Below are positions 9,124-18,469 of a stretch of DNA of 64,000 nt, in pieces. The position numbers and the translations under genes were made by a program. Under the pieces are notes generated by a model. That model saw only the letters and a list, made by a program, of their open reading frames with translations. It was not told the DNA's origin and ran no database searches. Positions within the stretch are counted from its first letter, which is position 1, and each line of letters begins with the position of its first letter. The stretch is from Komagataeibacter swingsii (GTDB taxonomy: Bacteria; Pseudomonadota; Alphaproteobacteria; Acetobacterales; Acetobacteraceae): positions 1 through 64,000 of the forward strand of contig NZ_NKUB01000009.1 in assembly GCF_003207895.1 (NCBI RefSeq), given 5' to 3'.

Positions 9124-9157
9124 CGTCCCCCGCGCGGGACGCCGGTCTTTTGTTTTA
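9124..9157 (+). terminator. Hairpin plus T-rich tail after first capsule gene
   Basis: CGTCCC (9124-9129) and GGGACG (9136-9141) pair around a 6-base loop, and a TCTTTTGTTTT tract follows. It sits 8 bases after the dehydrogenase stop and about 30 bases before the next start, so it may reduce read-through into the rest of the locus. Confidence 0.5.
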
Positions 9158-9186
9158 ACAGATGATGCACGAACAGGAACGGATAC

Positions 9187-11886
9187 ATGCTGAAAGATAA
9201 TGAAGTCGGTTCACCTGTTAAGGAAAAGCTGACACAGGCTGAAGTGCATGAAGTAACCGTCACCCCCCTGGGCACCTGCCGCATCGCGGAACCGCTGTAT
9301 ATCGCCTCCAAGCATTGCGACATGCAGCGCAACATGTCGCGCGTGTATGGTTACGTGCATACCACCAAGGAAATCCTTCAGCTTATCGAATGCATGGAAG
9401 GGCGGAACCTTCCGGATGACATGGTGCCGCTTATCGCGTCCGAGCGCTACGAAGCCGACACGGCAAGGACGCCGTCCGATGTGTATTTCGTGGAAATTTC
9501 ATCCATAAAGGAAATACATTACAAGGCGTTCCTGCTCCAGTTGAACTGCGTCAACCGGGTTTTTGAAGATCACAAGGATATTCAGGAGATCTTCTTCAAA
9601 CACCGCCGCATCAAGGAAATTCCCGAGCGGCGGCAGCTTCTGGAAAAGATTCCTGCGTTCCATACGCTTTCCCCATTGCTGAAAAGCATCATGCTTGAAG
9701 GCTACGTGCATTTCACGAAGCAGGAGGAAGTGGCCGCGGACATGCAGCGCATCGCCAGCACGCTTGGCAATAACGTGGTGTTCGTCAGCCATATCAACGT
9801 GCCTGGAGACAATGGGGAACTGATCGCCTCGCGCAACCGGCTGTGTGGCTGGATACGCGCCGAATGCCAGGCCCATGGCTATAACTACTTTGACCCGACC
9901 CCGCTGGTCACGGCCCATGGCCTGAAGAACGCGCTGGCGAAGCAGGGCGAGGATAACAAGCACTACGCCACCGACTTCAAGGATGTGCTGGGCACCTATC
10001 TGTATGAAAATTACGTCGTTCCCCTGACCACGCCGGGAACCGCGCGCCCGATCATGACGGCGGCGATGGCGCAGGCATCCGGCACGGCGCAGCCCGCGCC
10101 AGACGCCAGTACCACGTCCGCGCCTGAAAGCAGGCCGGCGGCATCGGCCATGCCGGCCCCGGTCGTCAATCCCGATGACATGCGCATCGACGCGATCCTG
10201 GCCGACGCCCGCGCCATGGTGAAGCGCGGCGAAGCCGATGAGGCCGAGGCCATGCTGCGTGGCGCCTCCATCGACCATCCGACCAATGCCGAGGTTTTTG
10301 CCCAGCTTGGCACCATCGCCTACCACCGCGGCGACAGCATTTCCGGCCTGGCCAGCCTGCGCCACGCCCTTGACCTGGACCCGAAACTGGTCGAACCCAA
10401 GATCCTGCTGGTGCGCATCGCCCAGCGCCTGAACCGGCTGGAGGAAGCCTGTTCGCTCGCGCTCGAACTGGTGACCGAAGCGCCCGACGATTCCAAGGCC
10501 CTGACGGCTGCGGCCAAGGCGTTCGTGAAATCCCGCCGCTTCCAGGAAGCCGCGGCGATCTGGAAGCGGCTGGCGGTCTTGCAGCCCGCCCAGTCCATGC
10601 CCCTGACCGAAGCAGCCCGGGCGGAACTGAAGGGCCGCAACTTCGAAGCCGCCATCCAGGACGCCGATGGCGCCCTGCAGCGTGACAGGGCGGATGTCTC
10701 GGCCCTTGTCATCAAGGCAATGGCGCTCCAGCGGCTGAAGCGCATGAAGCCGCTGGCGGAAGTCGCCATGCAGATTGCCGATATCGATCCCGGCGCCGCG
10801 ATGGGATCGGTGCCAACGCTGGTGGATGCCGGCCACCTGGAAGACGCGGCGGACCTGCTGGCGCGCATTCGCCTCAAGGGGCACCCGGCCGCGGATGACG
10901 CCGTGCTGCAGGCGGGGCTGGTGCGCTCGCTCATTCGCCGTGCGCGGCATGCCGCCGAGCAGAATAACGACGTGAACGCCGCCGCCGCGTGGAACGGCGT
11001 CCTGAAAATCGATCCCGAAAACCGCAACGCCCATTCGGGCATCCGCAAGATCGTCTCGCCGATCGTGCGCGAGACGCGGCGCCTTGTCGCCGTTGGCGAA
11101 ACGGATCCGGCCATTGCCCTGTGCCGGCGTGGCCTGTCATTTGACCATGCGAACATGCCGCTCCAGCGCGTGCTGGCCAAGGCGCTGGAAGGCAAGCAGG
11201 CGTGGGAGGAATCAGCGGATGCATGGGAACATTACGCCCACCTGACCAACCCGGTTGACGGGTCTTCGCTGCTGCGTGCCGCCCGTAACGCGGCGCGCGC
11301 GCAGAACTGGGCGCGCTCGCTGCAGCTCTTCGGGCAGCTTCCCCCCGAAGAGAAGGCGGTCGTTGGCACCAAGATCGAATCCCTGACGCGCAAGCTGGTC
11401 AAGGAACTCCGCAACGACTTCAATTCCGGCGCGGTGGCGGAAGCCGTGTCAAAGGCGGACATCGTGCTGGGCATCGACCCGCAGAATGAAAAGGCGCACC
11501 GTTTCCTGGGCAAGGCCGTTTCCGCGTACCGCCGCATCATGAAGGATGCCGTGCAGGCGGAAGACCTTGAGCGGCAGGAAGAATTCGGCCGCAAGATCCT
11601 GGCCCTCGCGCCCAACCGTGTCGATGCGCTCAAGGTGCTTTCGCGGGTCTATCGTATCAAGCGCCAGTGGCGTGACGCCATCGAGGTCCAGAACCATCTG
11701 ACGCAACAGGAACCGGACCGGGCGACCCACTGGCGTCGTCTGGCCAGCTTCTGCCGTTCGGGCAAGGATTACGACCTGGGCGTGCAGGCTGCGCTCAAGG
11801 CGGTGGAACTGGAACCCGACAATACCCGCAGCATCGAATTCCTGAGCGATATCCTGAACCGCCAGGCTCAGGCAGCAGCGGCGTAA
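9187..11886 (+). CDS. SGNH-like domain fused to TPR repeats
   Basis: This 899-residue protein has no sure assignment. The first ~290 residues look like an SGNH/GDSL-type hydrolase domain: an early GTCRIAEPL in the block-I place, VVFVSHIN in the middle, and DNKHYATDF in the place of the block-V DxxH. That family includes acyl-transfer and de-acetylation enzymes acting on polysaccharides. A linker rich in Ala, Pro and Thr (about 290-330) follows, then many helical TPR-type repeats to the C-terminus. No signal peptide is seen, so it is probably cytoplasmic. Its place among capsule genes suggests a modifying enzyme or scaffold for the polymer. The AsnB-like gene follows after 10 bases. Confidence 0.55.
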   Translation: MLKDNEVGSPVKEKLTQAEVHEVTVTPLGTCRIAEPLYIASKHCDMQRNMSRVYGYVHTTKEILQLIECMEGRNLPDDMVPLIASERYEADTARTPSDVYFVEISSIKEIHYKAFLLQLNCVNRVFEDHKDIQEIFFKHRRIKEIPERRQLLEKIPAFHTLSPLLKSIMLEGYVHFTKQEEVAADMQRIASTLGNNVVFVSHINVPGDNGELIASRNRLCGWIRAECQAHGYNYFDPTPLVTAHGLKNALAKQGEDNKHYATDFKDVLGTYLYENYVVPLTTPGTARPIMTAAMAQASGTAQPAPDASTTSAPESRPAASAMPAPVVNPDDMRIDAILADARAMVKRGEADEAEAMLRGASIDHPTNAEVFAQLGTIAYHRGDSISGLASLRHALDLDPKLVEPKILLVRIAQRLNRLEEACSLALELVTEAPDDSKALTAAAKAFVKSRRFQEAAAIWKRLAVLQPAQSMPLTEAARAELKGRNFEAAIQDADGALQRDRADVSALVIKAMALQRLKRMKPLAEVAMQIADIDPGAAMGSVPTLVDAGHLEDAADLLARIRLKGHPAADDAVLQAGLVRSLIRRARHAAEQNNDVNAAAAWNGVLKIDPENRNAHSGIRKIVSPIVRETRRLVAVGETDPAIALCRRGLSFDHANMPLQRVLAKALEGKQAWEESADAWEHYAHLTNPVDGSSLLRAARNAARAQNWARSLQLFGQLPPEEKAVVGTKIESLTRKLVKELRNDFNSGAVAEAVSKADIVLGIDPQNEKAHRFLGKAVSAYRRIMKDAVQAEDLERQEEFGRKILALAPNRVDALKVLSRVYRIKRQWRDAIEVQNHLTQQEPDRATHWRRLASFCRSGKDYDLGVQAALKAVELEPDNTRSIEFLSDILNRQAQAAAA

Positions 11887-11896
11887 GGCACCGGGA

Positions 11897-13618
11897 ATGG
11901 GCGCTCTTGTCGGATGGATGGGAAATACCAGGGTATCGCCCCGTGTCGTATCGATGATACGGCAGGGCGGTGCGGGCCTGGCCTATCGTATTCCGCCGGG
12001 TGGCGCCATGTCGGGGGTCATCGAATCGGCCGATGGGCATGTTGCCTGCATGGGCGGTCCCGTTCATGTGCATCGGCACGGCGTCATCATGCTGTTTGAT
12101 GGCAGGCTTGATAACCTGGCCGAACTGTGTCGCGAACTTGCCTGCCCGGCGGGGTCGGATGCCGGCGCCGTGCTGCTGGCTGGCTGGGCACGTCATGGCC
12201 ATGCCCTGTTCGTGCGCCTGCAGGGTCCCTTTGCGCTCGCCATTCATGACGGGGCCACGCAGAGCCTGACATGCGCCCGCGACCGCCATGGCCAGCGCCC
12301 GCTCTATTACGCCGCGCATGACAAGACATTCGTCTTCGCTTCCGATGTCCGCACGGTGCAGGCCTGGCCCCATCTGGAAGGGCGCATCAACCTTGATGCC
12401 CTGGCCCATGTTTTCTCCCTTGGTTGCGCGCCGTCGGAATTTGACCTGCATGCGGGCATAAGCCGCCTGCTGCCGGGCCACATGCTGACGGTAGGCCGCG
12501 ACCTGAAGGTTCATACGGCCCCGTGGGCCATGCCGGCCCCGGACGGCGTGCCCATGGACCGCACGCAGCAGGCGGGAGCGGATGCCACCCTGTCACGGCT
12601 GCTGGGCCGGGCGGTCACCACCGGCAGCGGTGGCGCGCGCGCGTTGCTTATGGGGGATGGGGAAGCGGATAGCGGGTACGCCCTGCTGCGGACTCTCGGG
12701 CCGCAGGCTCCCCCGCTCCATCCCGTCCGCAATAACCTGGATCAGGATGACGATGTCATTGTCGAGCGCCTGCGCGCGCTGCAACGCATTGCCGGTGAAC
12801 CACTTGTCTCCCTGCTGCCGGGACATCCGGCCCTGTTCCCGCAGTATTCGGAGGAAACGGTCCTTGTCTCGTCCGCGGGTGGCGCGGCACTGCTGGGCAG
12901 CGCGCCGCGCTACGACGTGTTCATGCGCGACGTCGTGCGCCTGCGTGAGGAAGGGCGACCGCCGGTATGGTGGAAAACGTCGTTCTATGATGTCATGCCC
13001 TTCGTGCGCGACCTGTTCCAGCACTGCCATGGCGGCCTGACGGAATCCGAACGCATGACGGTCGTCGGCCCCGCAATGACCCATACCCTGCTTTTTGCCG
13101 TGCCGGATGCGCTCGGCCCGGGGCTGGAGGCGGTGGACACGCCCGACCTGCGCCGCGCGGGCGCGGCCATGGACCTGCGCCTGAGCCTGCCGGGCCGCGA
13201 CCTGCTGGTGCTGGACTGCGTGGCCGCCCTTGATGACCGTGAGGCGGTGGCCCCCTTCCTGGACCCGGCTGTCGTCCGGCACTGTGGCACGCCTGCCGCG
13301 CAGGAAGGCGCATCCGCACCGGCTGGAAGGGGAGACGTCGGCCTGCCCCGCCATTACGTGCGCGACCTGACCGAACGCCTGGTCGGTTCCTACATGCGTG
13401 ACCTCCTGACGGGTTCGGCCTGCCGTCAGCGCGGCCTGTTCAGCACGGCGCAGGTCGAGCGCCACCTCCGTCACGCCTCGCACCGCTCCGCGCGCAGCAT
13501 CCGTATCCTGTGGACAATGTTCTGTACCGAACTGTGGTACCAGGACACGATCGACACGCCGCATGCCTTCCGCGAGGACGCCCCCGTATCCCCGGCCGTC
13601 ATGGCGGGGTACGCATGA
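11897..13618 (+). CDS. Asparagine-synthetase-like protein, both active sites degenerate
   Basis: The 573-residue protein follows the plan of glutamine-dependent asparagine synthetases: an N-terminal class II amidotransferase fold (ARDRHGQRPLYY and FVFASDVRTV are recognisable) and a C-terminal synthetase-like part. The key residues are missing. It starts MGALVGW where MCGIVGW would supply the catalytic cysteine, the FNGEIYN segment has become FDGRLDN, and the SGGLDSS pyrophosphatase loop is replaced by MGDGEADSG. Active homologues in other polysaccharide loci amidate uronic acids, so this one may have become a structural or binding partner. Its stop overlaps the next start by ATGA. No ammonia or ATP chemistry is expected. 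Confidence 0.65.
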   Translation: MGALVGWMGNTRVSPRVVSMIRQGGAGLAYRIPPGGAMSGVIESADGHVACMGGPVHVHRHGVIMLFDGRLDNLAELCRELACPAGSDAGAVLLAGWARHGHALFVRLQGPFALAIHDGATQSLTCARDRHGQRPLYYAAHDKTFVFASDVRTVQAWPHLEGRINLDALAHVFSLGCAPSEFDLHAGISRLLPGHMLTVGRDLKVHTAPWAMPAPDGVPMDRTQQAGADATLSRLLGRAVTTGSGGARALLMGDGEADSGYALLRTLGPQAPPLHPVRNNLDQDDDVIVERLRALQRIAGEPLVSLLPGHPALFPQYSEETVLVSSAGGAALLGSAPRYDVFMRDVVRLREEGRPPVWWKTSFYDVMPFVRDLFQHCHGGLTESERMTVVGPAMTHTLLFAVPDALGPGLEAVDTPDLRRAGAAMDLRLSLPGRDLLVLDCVAALDDREAVAPFLDPAVVRHCGTPAAQEGASAPAGRGDVGLPRHYVRDLTERLVGSYMRDLLTGSACRQRGLFSTAQVERHLRHASHRSARSIRILWTMFCTELWYQDTIDTPHAFREDAPVSPAVMAGYA

Positions 13619-16212
13619 GCGATTCCCTCATCCTGCAGGTTCTTCCCCCGTCGGGGAAAGCCCTGACATGCGCGGACCTGGGCCTGATTGTCGAGGATGC
13701 GCGCCGGCTGGTCCGTTCGGGACAGTTCCAGGTGGTGGTCAGCATGCTGGAACCCCTGCAGGAAGAAGCGGCCGCCACGCGGGACATGAAATCCCTGCTG
13801 GCGCAGGCTTACGAAGGCGTGGGGGAAAAGCACAAGGCGCGGCTGCTGTGGCTGGAAGTGGAACGGGCCGGGTCCCCGGCGGAAGGCAATGGCCGCCACC
13901 TGTGGAAACTGGGTAACGGCGCGCTGGAGCGGGGCGATTATGGTGAAGCCGAGCGCCTGTTCATAAGCTTCCTGCAGGTCTGTCCGGGTGATCTCGCCGC
14001 GGCTGAACGCCTGCTGGAAGCCCGCATGAACAGGGCCGACGGCAGGATTTTGCGGCGCGTTTACGCCGAACATCTGGCCACGTGGCCCGAGACGGCCAAT
14101 TCCGCCGCCTGCCTGGCCGACCATGTGCTGCGCCATGACACCAAGGCCGAGGCCCTGAAGGTGCTGGAGCACGCCGAATCACTGTGGGAGGGCAGCCTGC
14201 CCGCCGCGCTGCGCATTGCCCAGATTTTCCAGGGCGTGAATGAACCCGACCGCGCGCTGGCGGTTCAGGACCGGGCGGCCGCGCTGTACAGCAATAACAT
14301 CGCGCTGTTGCGCAGCCGCTTCAGGACCCGCCAGATCATGGGCGCGCCCAAGGATGAACTGCTCAAGGCGATCGATCACCTGATCTCGCTTGAGCCGGAC
14401 ATCGCGCGCTATCATGTCATGCGCGCGCGGCTGTGCGCCAATTTCAAGGACTGGGCCGGGGCCGCGAAGGCATGGGAAACATCCCTGCGGCTGGATGACA
14501 CCAAGCTTGCGTACTGGCGCGGGCTGATCAATGCGCTGGGCAAGCTGGAACGTAATGCCGCCATTGACGCGCTGATTGCCAAGGCCCGCCAGCATTTCCG
14601 TTCAGGCGGGGCCGAAGGGCTGGTTGACCTGTCCATCCTCGAAACCTCCATAGGGGAGCACAAGCGTGCGGTGAAGCTGGCGGTCAGCGCCATGTCCAAT
14701 CCCCGCATGCGCATGCGCGCGCGGGAAGCGGCGTCGGCCGCCCTGCTGGCCGCGGGGGATTACGTGCGGGCATGGAGCTTCCTGTCCGGCGGGCTGGAGG
14801 ATGGCACGGCCAGCATCGAGACCGAGCGCATGGCGGCGCGCTGCTCGGCCTCCCTTCTGCAGCCGGCCGTCACCAGCGGGCGCCGCCGCTTTCCCGATGC
14901 GCTGTTTGAACGCGCGCTGCTGCATCCGCCCGCGCGCACGCTGATCGAGCCGGGCGATGCGGTCATGCTGGTCACGTCGTCGCTTGGCGCGGGTGGGGCG
15001 GAACGGCAGGTCGCCTATTCGGCCGGGGGCGTGGCCAGGCTGCGCGCGGCGGCCGGTCGTGGCCCGACATGGCTGGTCGCGCAGGACATGGCCGCCGAGC
15101 GCGGGCGGGCCGTGATGATGCCGGTCGCCGCCAACGAGCACCTCCAGATGGAGGATCTTGGCCCGATCGACCAGGCCGCGTGCTTTCGCAAGATCGCGGC
15201 GGAGGATGTGGGCGCGCGCGAGGCGCTGCGCATCATCGCGGCAATGCCCACGCGCATATCGCGCGATGTCATCAAACTATATGACTGTTTTCGCCGCCAT
15301 CGGCCCGGACTGGTGCATCTGTGGCAGGACGGCGTCATTTCCACCGGCTCGGTCGCCGCCGTGCTGGCGGGGGTGCCGCGCATTGTCTGTTCCACGCGCA
15401 ATGTCGTGGCGCAGGAGACGGACCGGCGGCGCTACCGTTCCTATCTCGCCACGATGTACCGCTGCCTGGCCCAGCGTTCCGATGTGCGCCTGACCGCCAA
15501 TTCCGGCGTGGGCGCGGAAGATTACGAAAAGTGGCTGGGGCTGGAGCCGGGATCGATCGCCGTGATCCGCAACGGGGTGGAGACCGCGTCCGTGCAGAAG
15601 CGCGGCAACCCCGAAGCGCGCGCCATGGTGCGCGAACGCCTCGGGCTGGGACCGGACAACCTGCTTATGGGGGGTACGTTCCGCCTGGCGCCCGCCAAGC
15701 GGCCGCACCTGTGGCTGTCGGTGGCTGAAATCGTGGCCGCACAGGTGCCGGAGGCCCGTTTCACCATTGTGGGCGATGGCGTGCTGCGCGCGGAGCTTGA
15801 GCAGTGGATCGCAGCCCACGGCCTTGCCGACCGCGTGACGCTTGCGGGCCGGCAGAGTCCGGTCGAGCCATGGATCGCGGCCATGGATGTCATGCTGCTG
15901 GCCAGCGAGGTCGAGGGCCTGCCCAACGTATTGCTGGAGGCCCAGACACTGGGCGTTCCCGTTGTCACGACGGATGCCGGTGGCTCGCGTGAAGCGGTGA
16001 TCCAGGACATTACCGGGTATCTGGTCCGCGATGACAAGGCCGAAAACCTTGCCGCCGCGGTTATCCGGGTCATGCAGGACCGCACGTTTCGTCTCAAGGC
16101 CCGGACCGGCGCCCCGGCCTTTATTGAGCAGAGATTCGGCCTCCAGCGCATGCTGGGGGATACGATGTCACTTTACGACACAGGTTTTCCGTTACAAGGG
16201 AGAGTAGGATGA
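13615..16212 (+). CDS. TPR domain fused to GT4-type glycosyltransferase
   Basis: The 865-residue protein has helical TPR-like repeats over roughly 1-440 and a GT-B glycosyltransferase (family 4 type) over about 450-865. Visible features are the donor-domain opening SLGAGGAERQ near 456, HLWQDG near 567, FRLAPAKRP, VGDGVLRAELE, and the nucleotide-sugar EVEGLPNVLLEAQ motif near 764 with its E-x7-E pair. It should transfer a sugar, plausibly a uronic acid, onto the growing capsule chain in the cytoplasm. The TPR part may bind partners such as the neighbouring TPR protein. It overlaps both its neighbours by 4 bases (ATGA). The second glycosyltransferase of the locus shares the same signature strings. 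Confidence 0.85.
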   Translation: MSDSLILQVLPPSGKALTCADLGLIVEDARRLVRSGQFQVVVSMLEPLQEEAAATRDMKSLLAQAYEGVGEKHKARLLWLEVERAGSPAEGNGRHLWKLGNGALERGDYGEAERLFISFLQVCPGDLAAAERLLEARMNRADGRILRRVYAEHLATWPETANSAACLADHVLRHDTKAEALKVLEHAESLWEGSLPAALRIAQIFQGVNEPDRALAVQDRAAALYSNNIALLRSRFRTRQIMGAPKDELLKAIDHLISLEPDIARYHVMRARLCANFKDWAGAAKAWETSLRLDDTKLAYWRGLINALGKLERNAAIDALIAKARQHFRSGGAEGLVDLSILETSIGEHKRAVKLAVSAMSNPRMRMRAREAASAALLAAGDYVRAWSFLSGGLEDGTASIETERMAARCSASLLQPAVTSGRRRFPDALFERALLHPPARTLIEPGDAVMLVTSSLGAGGAERQVAYSAGGVARLRAAAGRGPTWLVAQDMAAERGRAVMMPVAANEHLQMEDLGPIDQAACFRKIAAEDVGAREALRIIAAMPTRISRDVIKLYDCFRRHRPGLVHLWQDGVISTGSVAAVLAGVPRIVCSTRNVVAQETDRRRYRSYLATMYRCLAQRSDVRLTANSGVGAEDYEKWLGLEPGSIAVIRNGVETASVQKRGNPEARAMVRERLGLGPDNLLMGGTFRLAPAKRPHLWLSVAEIVAAQVPEARFTIVGDGVLRAELEQWIAAHGLADRVTLAGRQSPVEPWIAAMDVMLLASEVEGLPNVLLEAQTLGVPVVTTDAGGSREAVIQDITGYLVRDDKAENLAAAVIRVMQDRTFRLKARTGAPAFIEQRFGLQRMLGDTMSLYDTGFPLQGRVG

Positions 16213-17537
16213 AAATTGCTGTGATTGGGGCCGGGTATGTCGGCCTCGTAACCGGCGCGTGTTTCGCGGATTTCGGGCATGAGGTCCGCTGCATCGATAC
16301 GGACCCACGCAAGATCGAATCCCTGCGCAGCGGTGGCGTGCCGATCTATGAGCCGGGTCTGGCGGAACTGATCGCCAGCAACGTCGCGGCCGACCGCCTC
16401 AAGTTCGACATGGATCTGGGGTGGGGCGTGCGTGACGCCGACGCGGTGTTCATTGCCGTGGGTACGCCGTCGCGCCGTGGCGATGGCCATGCCGACCTGA
16501 CCTATGTCTATCAGGTGGCGAAGGATATCGCGGCGGAACTGCAGGGCTATACCGTCGTGGTGACAAAATCCACGGTGCCGGTCGGCACGGGTGATGAAGT
16601 CGAGCGCCTGATCCGCGAGACGCGGCCCGACGCGGATTTCACGGTGGCGTCCAACCCGGAATTCCTGCGTGAAGGTGCTGCAATCGGTGACTTCAAGCGC
16701 CCCGACCGCATCGTGATCGGCACGACCGACCCGCGTGCGCGCGAAGTCATGTCGGAAGTCTATCGTCCGCTGTTCCTCAATCAGGCGCCCATCCTGTTTA
16801 CCGACCGCCGCACGTCCGAACTGACCAAATACGCGGCCAACGCCTTCCTCGCCACCAAGATCACGTTCATCAACGAAATCGCCGACCTGTGCGAGGAAGC
16901 CGGCGCCAACGTGCAGGACGTCGCGCGCGGCATGGGGCTGGACAACCGTATCGGTTCCAAGTTCCTGCATGCAGGCCCCGGCTTTGGCGGGTCGTGTTTC
17001 CCCAAGGATGTCAGCGCGCTCATCAAGACCGGCCAGGATTATGGCGCGCCCGGGCGCATCATCGAGGCGGTGGCGAATGTCAATGACCAGCGCAAGCGCG
17101 CCATGGGCCGCAAGATCATCCAGGCGGCGGGTGGCGATATCCGCGGCAAGACGGTTGCCCTGCTGGGCCTGACCTTCAAGCCCAACACGGATGACATGCG
17201 CGACGCACCCTCCATTGCCATCACGCGCGCGCTCAAGGATGCGGGCGCGAATATCCGCGCCTTCGATCCGGTCGGCATGGAACAGGCGCGCAAGGTGATC
17301 GAGGACGGCGTCGTGTTCTGCAAGGACCCGTACGAAACCGTGGCCGGCGCGGATGTCGTGACGGTGGTGACGGAATGGGACGTTTTCCGCGCGCTCGACC
17401 TGACCAAGGTGCGTGGGCTGATGAAAAGCCCGATCCTTGTGGACCTGCGCAATGTCTACAATCCCACGGATGTCATCAAGGCGGGCTTCACCTACACGGG
17501 TGTCGGACGTGGTCAGGTGAAAACGAACGCCGCCTGA
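16209..17537 (+). CDS. ugd: UDP-glucose 6-dehydrogenase
   Basis: The 442-residue enzyme oxidises UDP-glucose to UDP-glucuronate with two NAD+. It has the NAD motif GAGYVG at 7-12, TKSTVPVGTGDE, SNPEFLREG, the TKYAANAFLATKITFINEI helix and the catalytic cysteine in GFGGSCFPKD near 262, followed by the C-terminal LGLTFKPNTDDMRDAPS region. The length is normal. It supplies the precursor for the epimerase encoded 3 kb downstream. Translation is coupled to the upstream glycosyltransferase by a 4-base overlap. A 10-bp inverted repeat follows the stop. Confidence 0.95.
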   Translation: MKIAVIGAGYVGLVTGACFADFGHEVRCIDTDPRKIESLRSGGVPIYEPGLAELIASNVAADRLKFDMDLGWGVRDADAVFIAVGTPSRRGDGHADLTYVYQVAKDIAAELQGYTVVVTKSTVPVGTGDEVERLIRETRPDADFTVASNPEFLREGAAIGDFKRPDRIVIGTTDPRAREVMSEVYRPLFLNQAPILFTDRRTSELTKYAANAFLATKITFINEIADLCEEAGANVQDVARGMGLDNRIGSKFLHAGPGFGGSCFPKDVSALIKTGQDYGAPGRIIEAVANVNDQRKRAMGRKIIQAAGGDIRGKTVALLGLTFKPNTDDMRDAPSIAITRALKDAGANIRAFDPVGMEQARKVIEDGVVFCKDPYETVAGADVVTVVTEWDVFRALDLTKVRGLMKSPILVDLRNVYNPTDVIKAGFTYTGVGRGQVKTNAA

Positions 17538-17542
17538 GGCTT

Positions 17543-17568
17543 CAGGCACCAGCCCGGCCTGGTGCCTG
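17543..17568. repeat. 10-bp perfect inverted repeat inside capsule locus
   Basis: CAGGCACCAG (17543-17552) and CTGGTGCCTG (17559-17568) form a perfect stem with a 6-base loop just after ugd. No T-tract follows, so it is more likely an mRNA-stability or attenuation hairpin than a classical terminator. Confidence 0.6.
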
Positions 17569-17599
17569 GCCCATGGGTGCACCGAATGGTTGATGGAGA

Positions 17600-18469
17600 A
17601 TGACAGACATGAATGGCAGCGTGGGAAACATGGCGGGGAATGGCGCGTCCATCCCCCCCATGCCGACCGGGGACGGAGCGCAGGCGGACAACTGGGTCAT
17701 GCCTGCCCTCATGCGCCATTACCGCATTATCGTCGCGCTGATCCTGCGCACCGCGCAGACCCGTTTCGGGCATACCAGCGTGGGTTACCTGTGGGCGCTG
17801 ATCGAACCGATCGCCCATGTTGCCGTCATGTCCGTCGTCTACTGGGCCATCAACCGCCAGGACCCGGTGGGGGGCAATGTCCTTCTGTTTTTCGTGACCG
17901 GGGTGCTGCCGTTCTTCCTGTTCCAGAAAACGGCGCTACATGTTGGCGCGGCACTCCGTTCCAACCAGATGCTCCTGCGCTTTCCGCTGGTGCATGCGCT
18001 GGATATCGTGACATCGTGGGGACTGCTGGAAGGCGTTACGTGGCTTGCGGTCTCCGTAATGATCCTGGGGGGAATGGTCGTGGGCGAGTACGCCCCCGTG
18101 CCCGAATACCCGATGGAATGCGTCGGCGCGGTCATCCTGATCTTCACGATGGGAATGGGTGTCGGGCTGATCAATGCCGTGCTGGGCAAGATGTGGCGTT
18201 CATGGGTGATGCTGTATCCGATCATCACGCGCCCGCTTTACCACTTTTCCGCCATTTTCTTCTTTATCGACCGGGTGCCCGTCGACCTGCGGCGATGGTT
18301 GCTGTGGAACCCGATGCTGCATGGCGTGGCGCTGTTCCGCGCGGGGTACCTGTCTGATTATGATACAATCTACATGAGTCCACTCTATCTTTCGCAATGG
18401 GCCATCGGGTCCGTGGTGGTCGGCCTGTGCCTGCAGCGCTTCATGCGCAAACGGATCATATCCGCATGA
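17600..18469 (+). CDS. Capsule ABC exporter membrane subunit (KpsM/Wzm type)
   Basis: The 289-residue membrane protein has an ABC-2 type layout with about six hydrophobic segments after a hydrophilic N-terminus of some 45 residues. The segments TRFGHTSVGYLWALIEP and FRAGYLSDYDTIYMS are typical of capsule exporters of the KpsM family. It should form the inner-membrane channel through which the finished, lipid-linked polysaccharide leaves the cytoplasm. The ATPase gene follows with a 4-base ATGA overlap, and the KpsE-like and KpsD-like genes are nearby, so the export path is complete from inner to outer membrane. Confidence 0.9.
   Translation: MTDMNGSVGNMAGNGASIPPMPTGDGAQADNWVMPALMRHYRIIVALILRTAQTRFGHTSVGYLWALIEPIAHVAVMSVVYWAINRQDPVGGNVLLFFVTGVLPFFLFQKTALHVGAALRSNQMLLRFPLVHALDIVTSWGLLEGVTWLAVSVMILGGMVVGEYAPVPEYPMECVGAVILIFTMGMGVGLINAVLGKMWRSWVMLYPIITRPLYHFSAIFFFIDRVPVDLRRWLLWNPMLHGVALFRAGYLSDYDTIYMSPLYLSQWAIGSVVVGLCLQRFMRKRIISA

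Noticed and set aside
9499-11034. 511-codon open frame antisense to the SGNH-TPR gene
   Set aside because: It lies wholly inside the strongly supported plus-strand gene, is His/Gln/Arg-rich as GC-rich shadow frames are, and has no family features.
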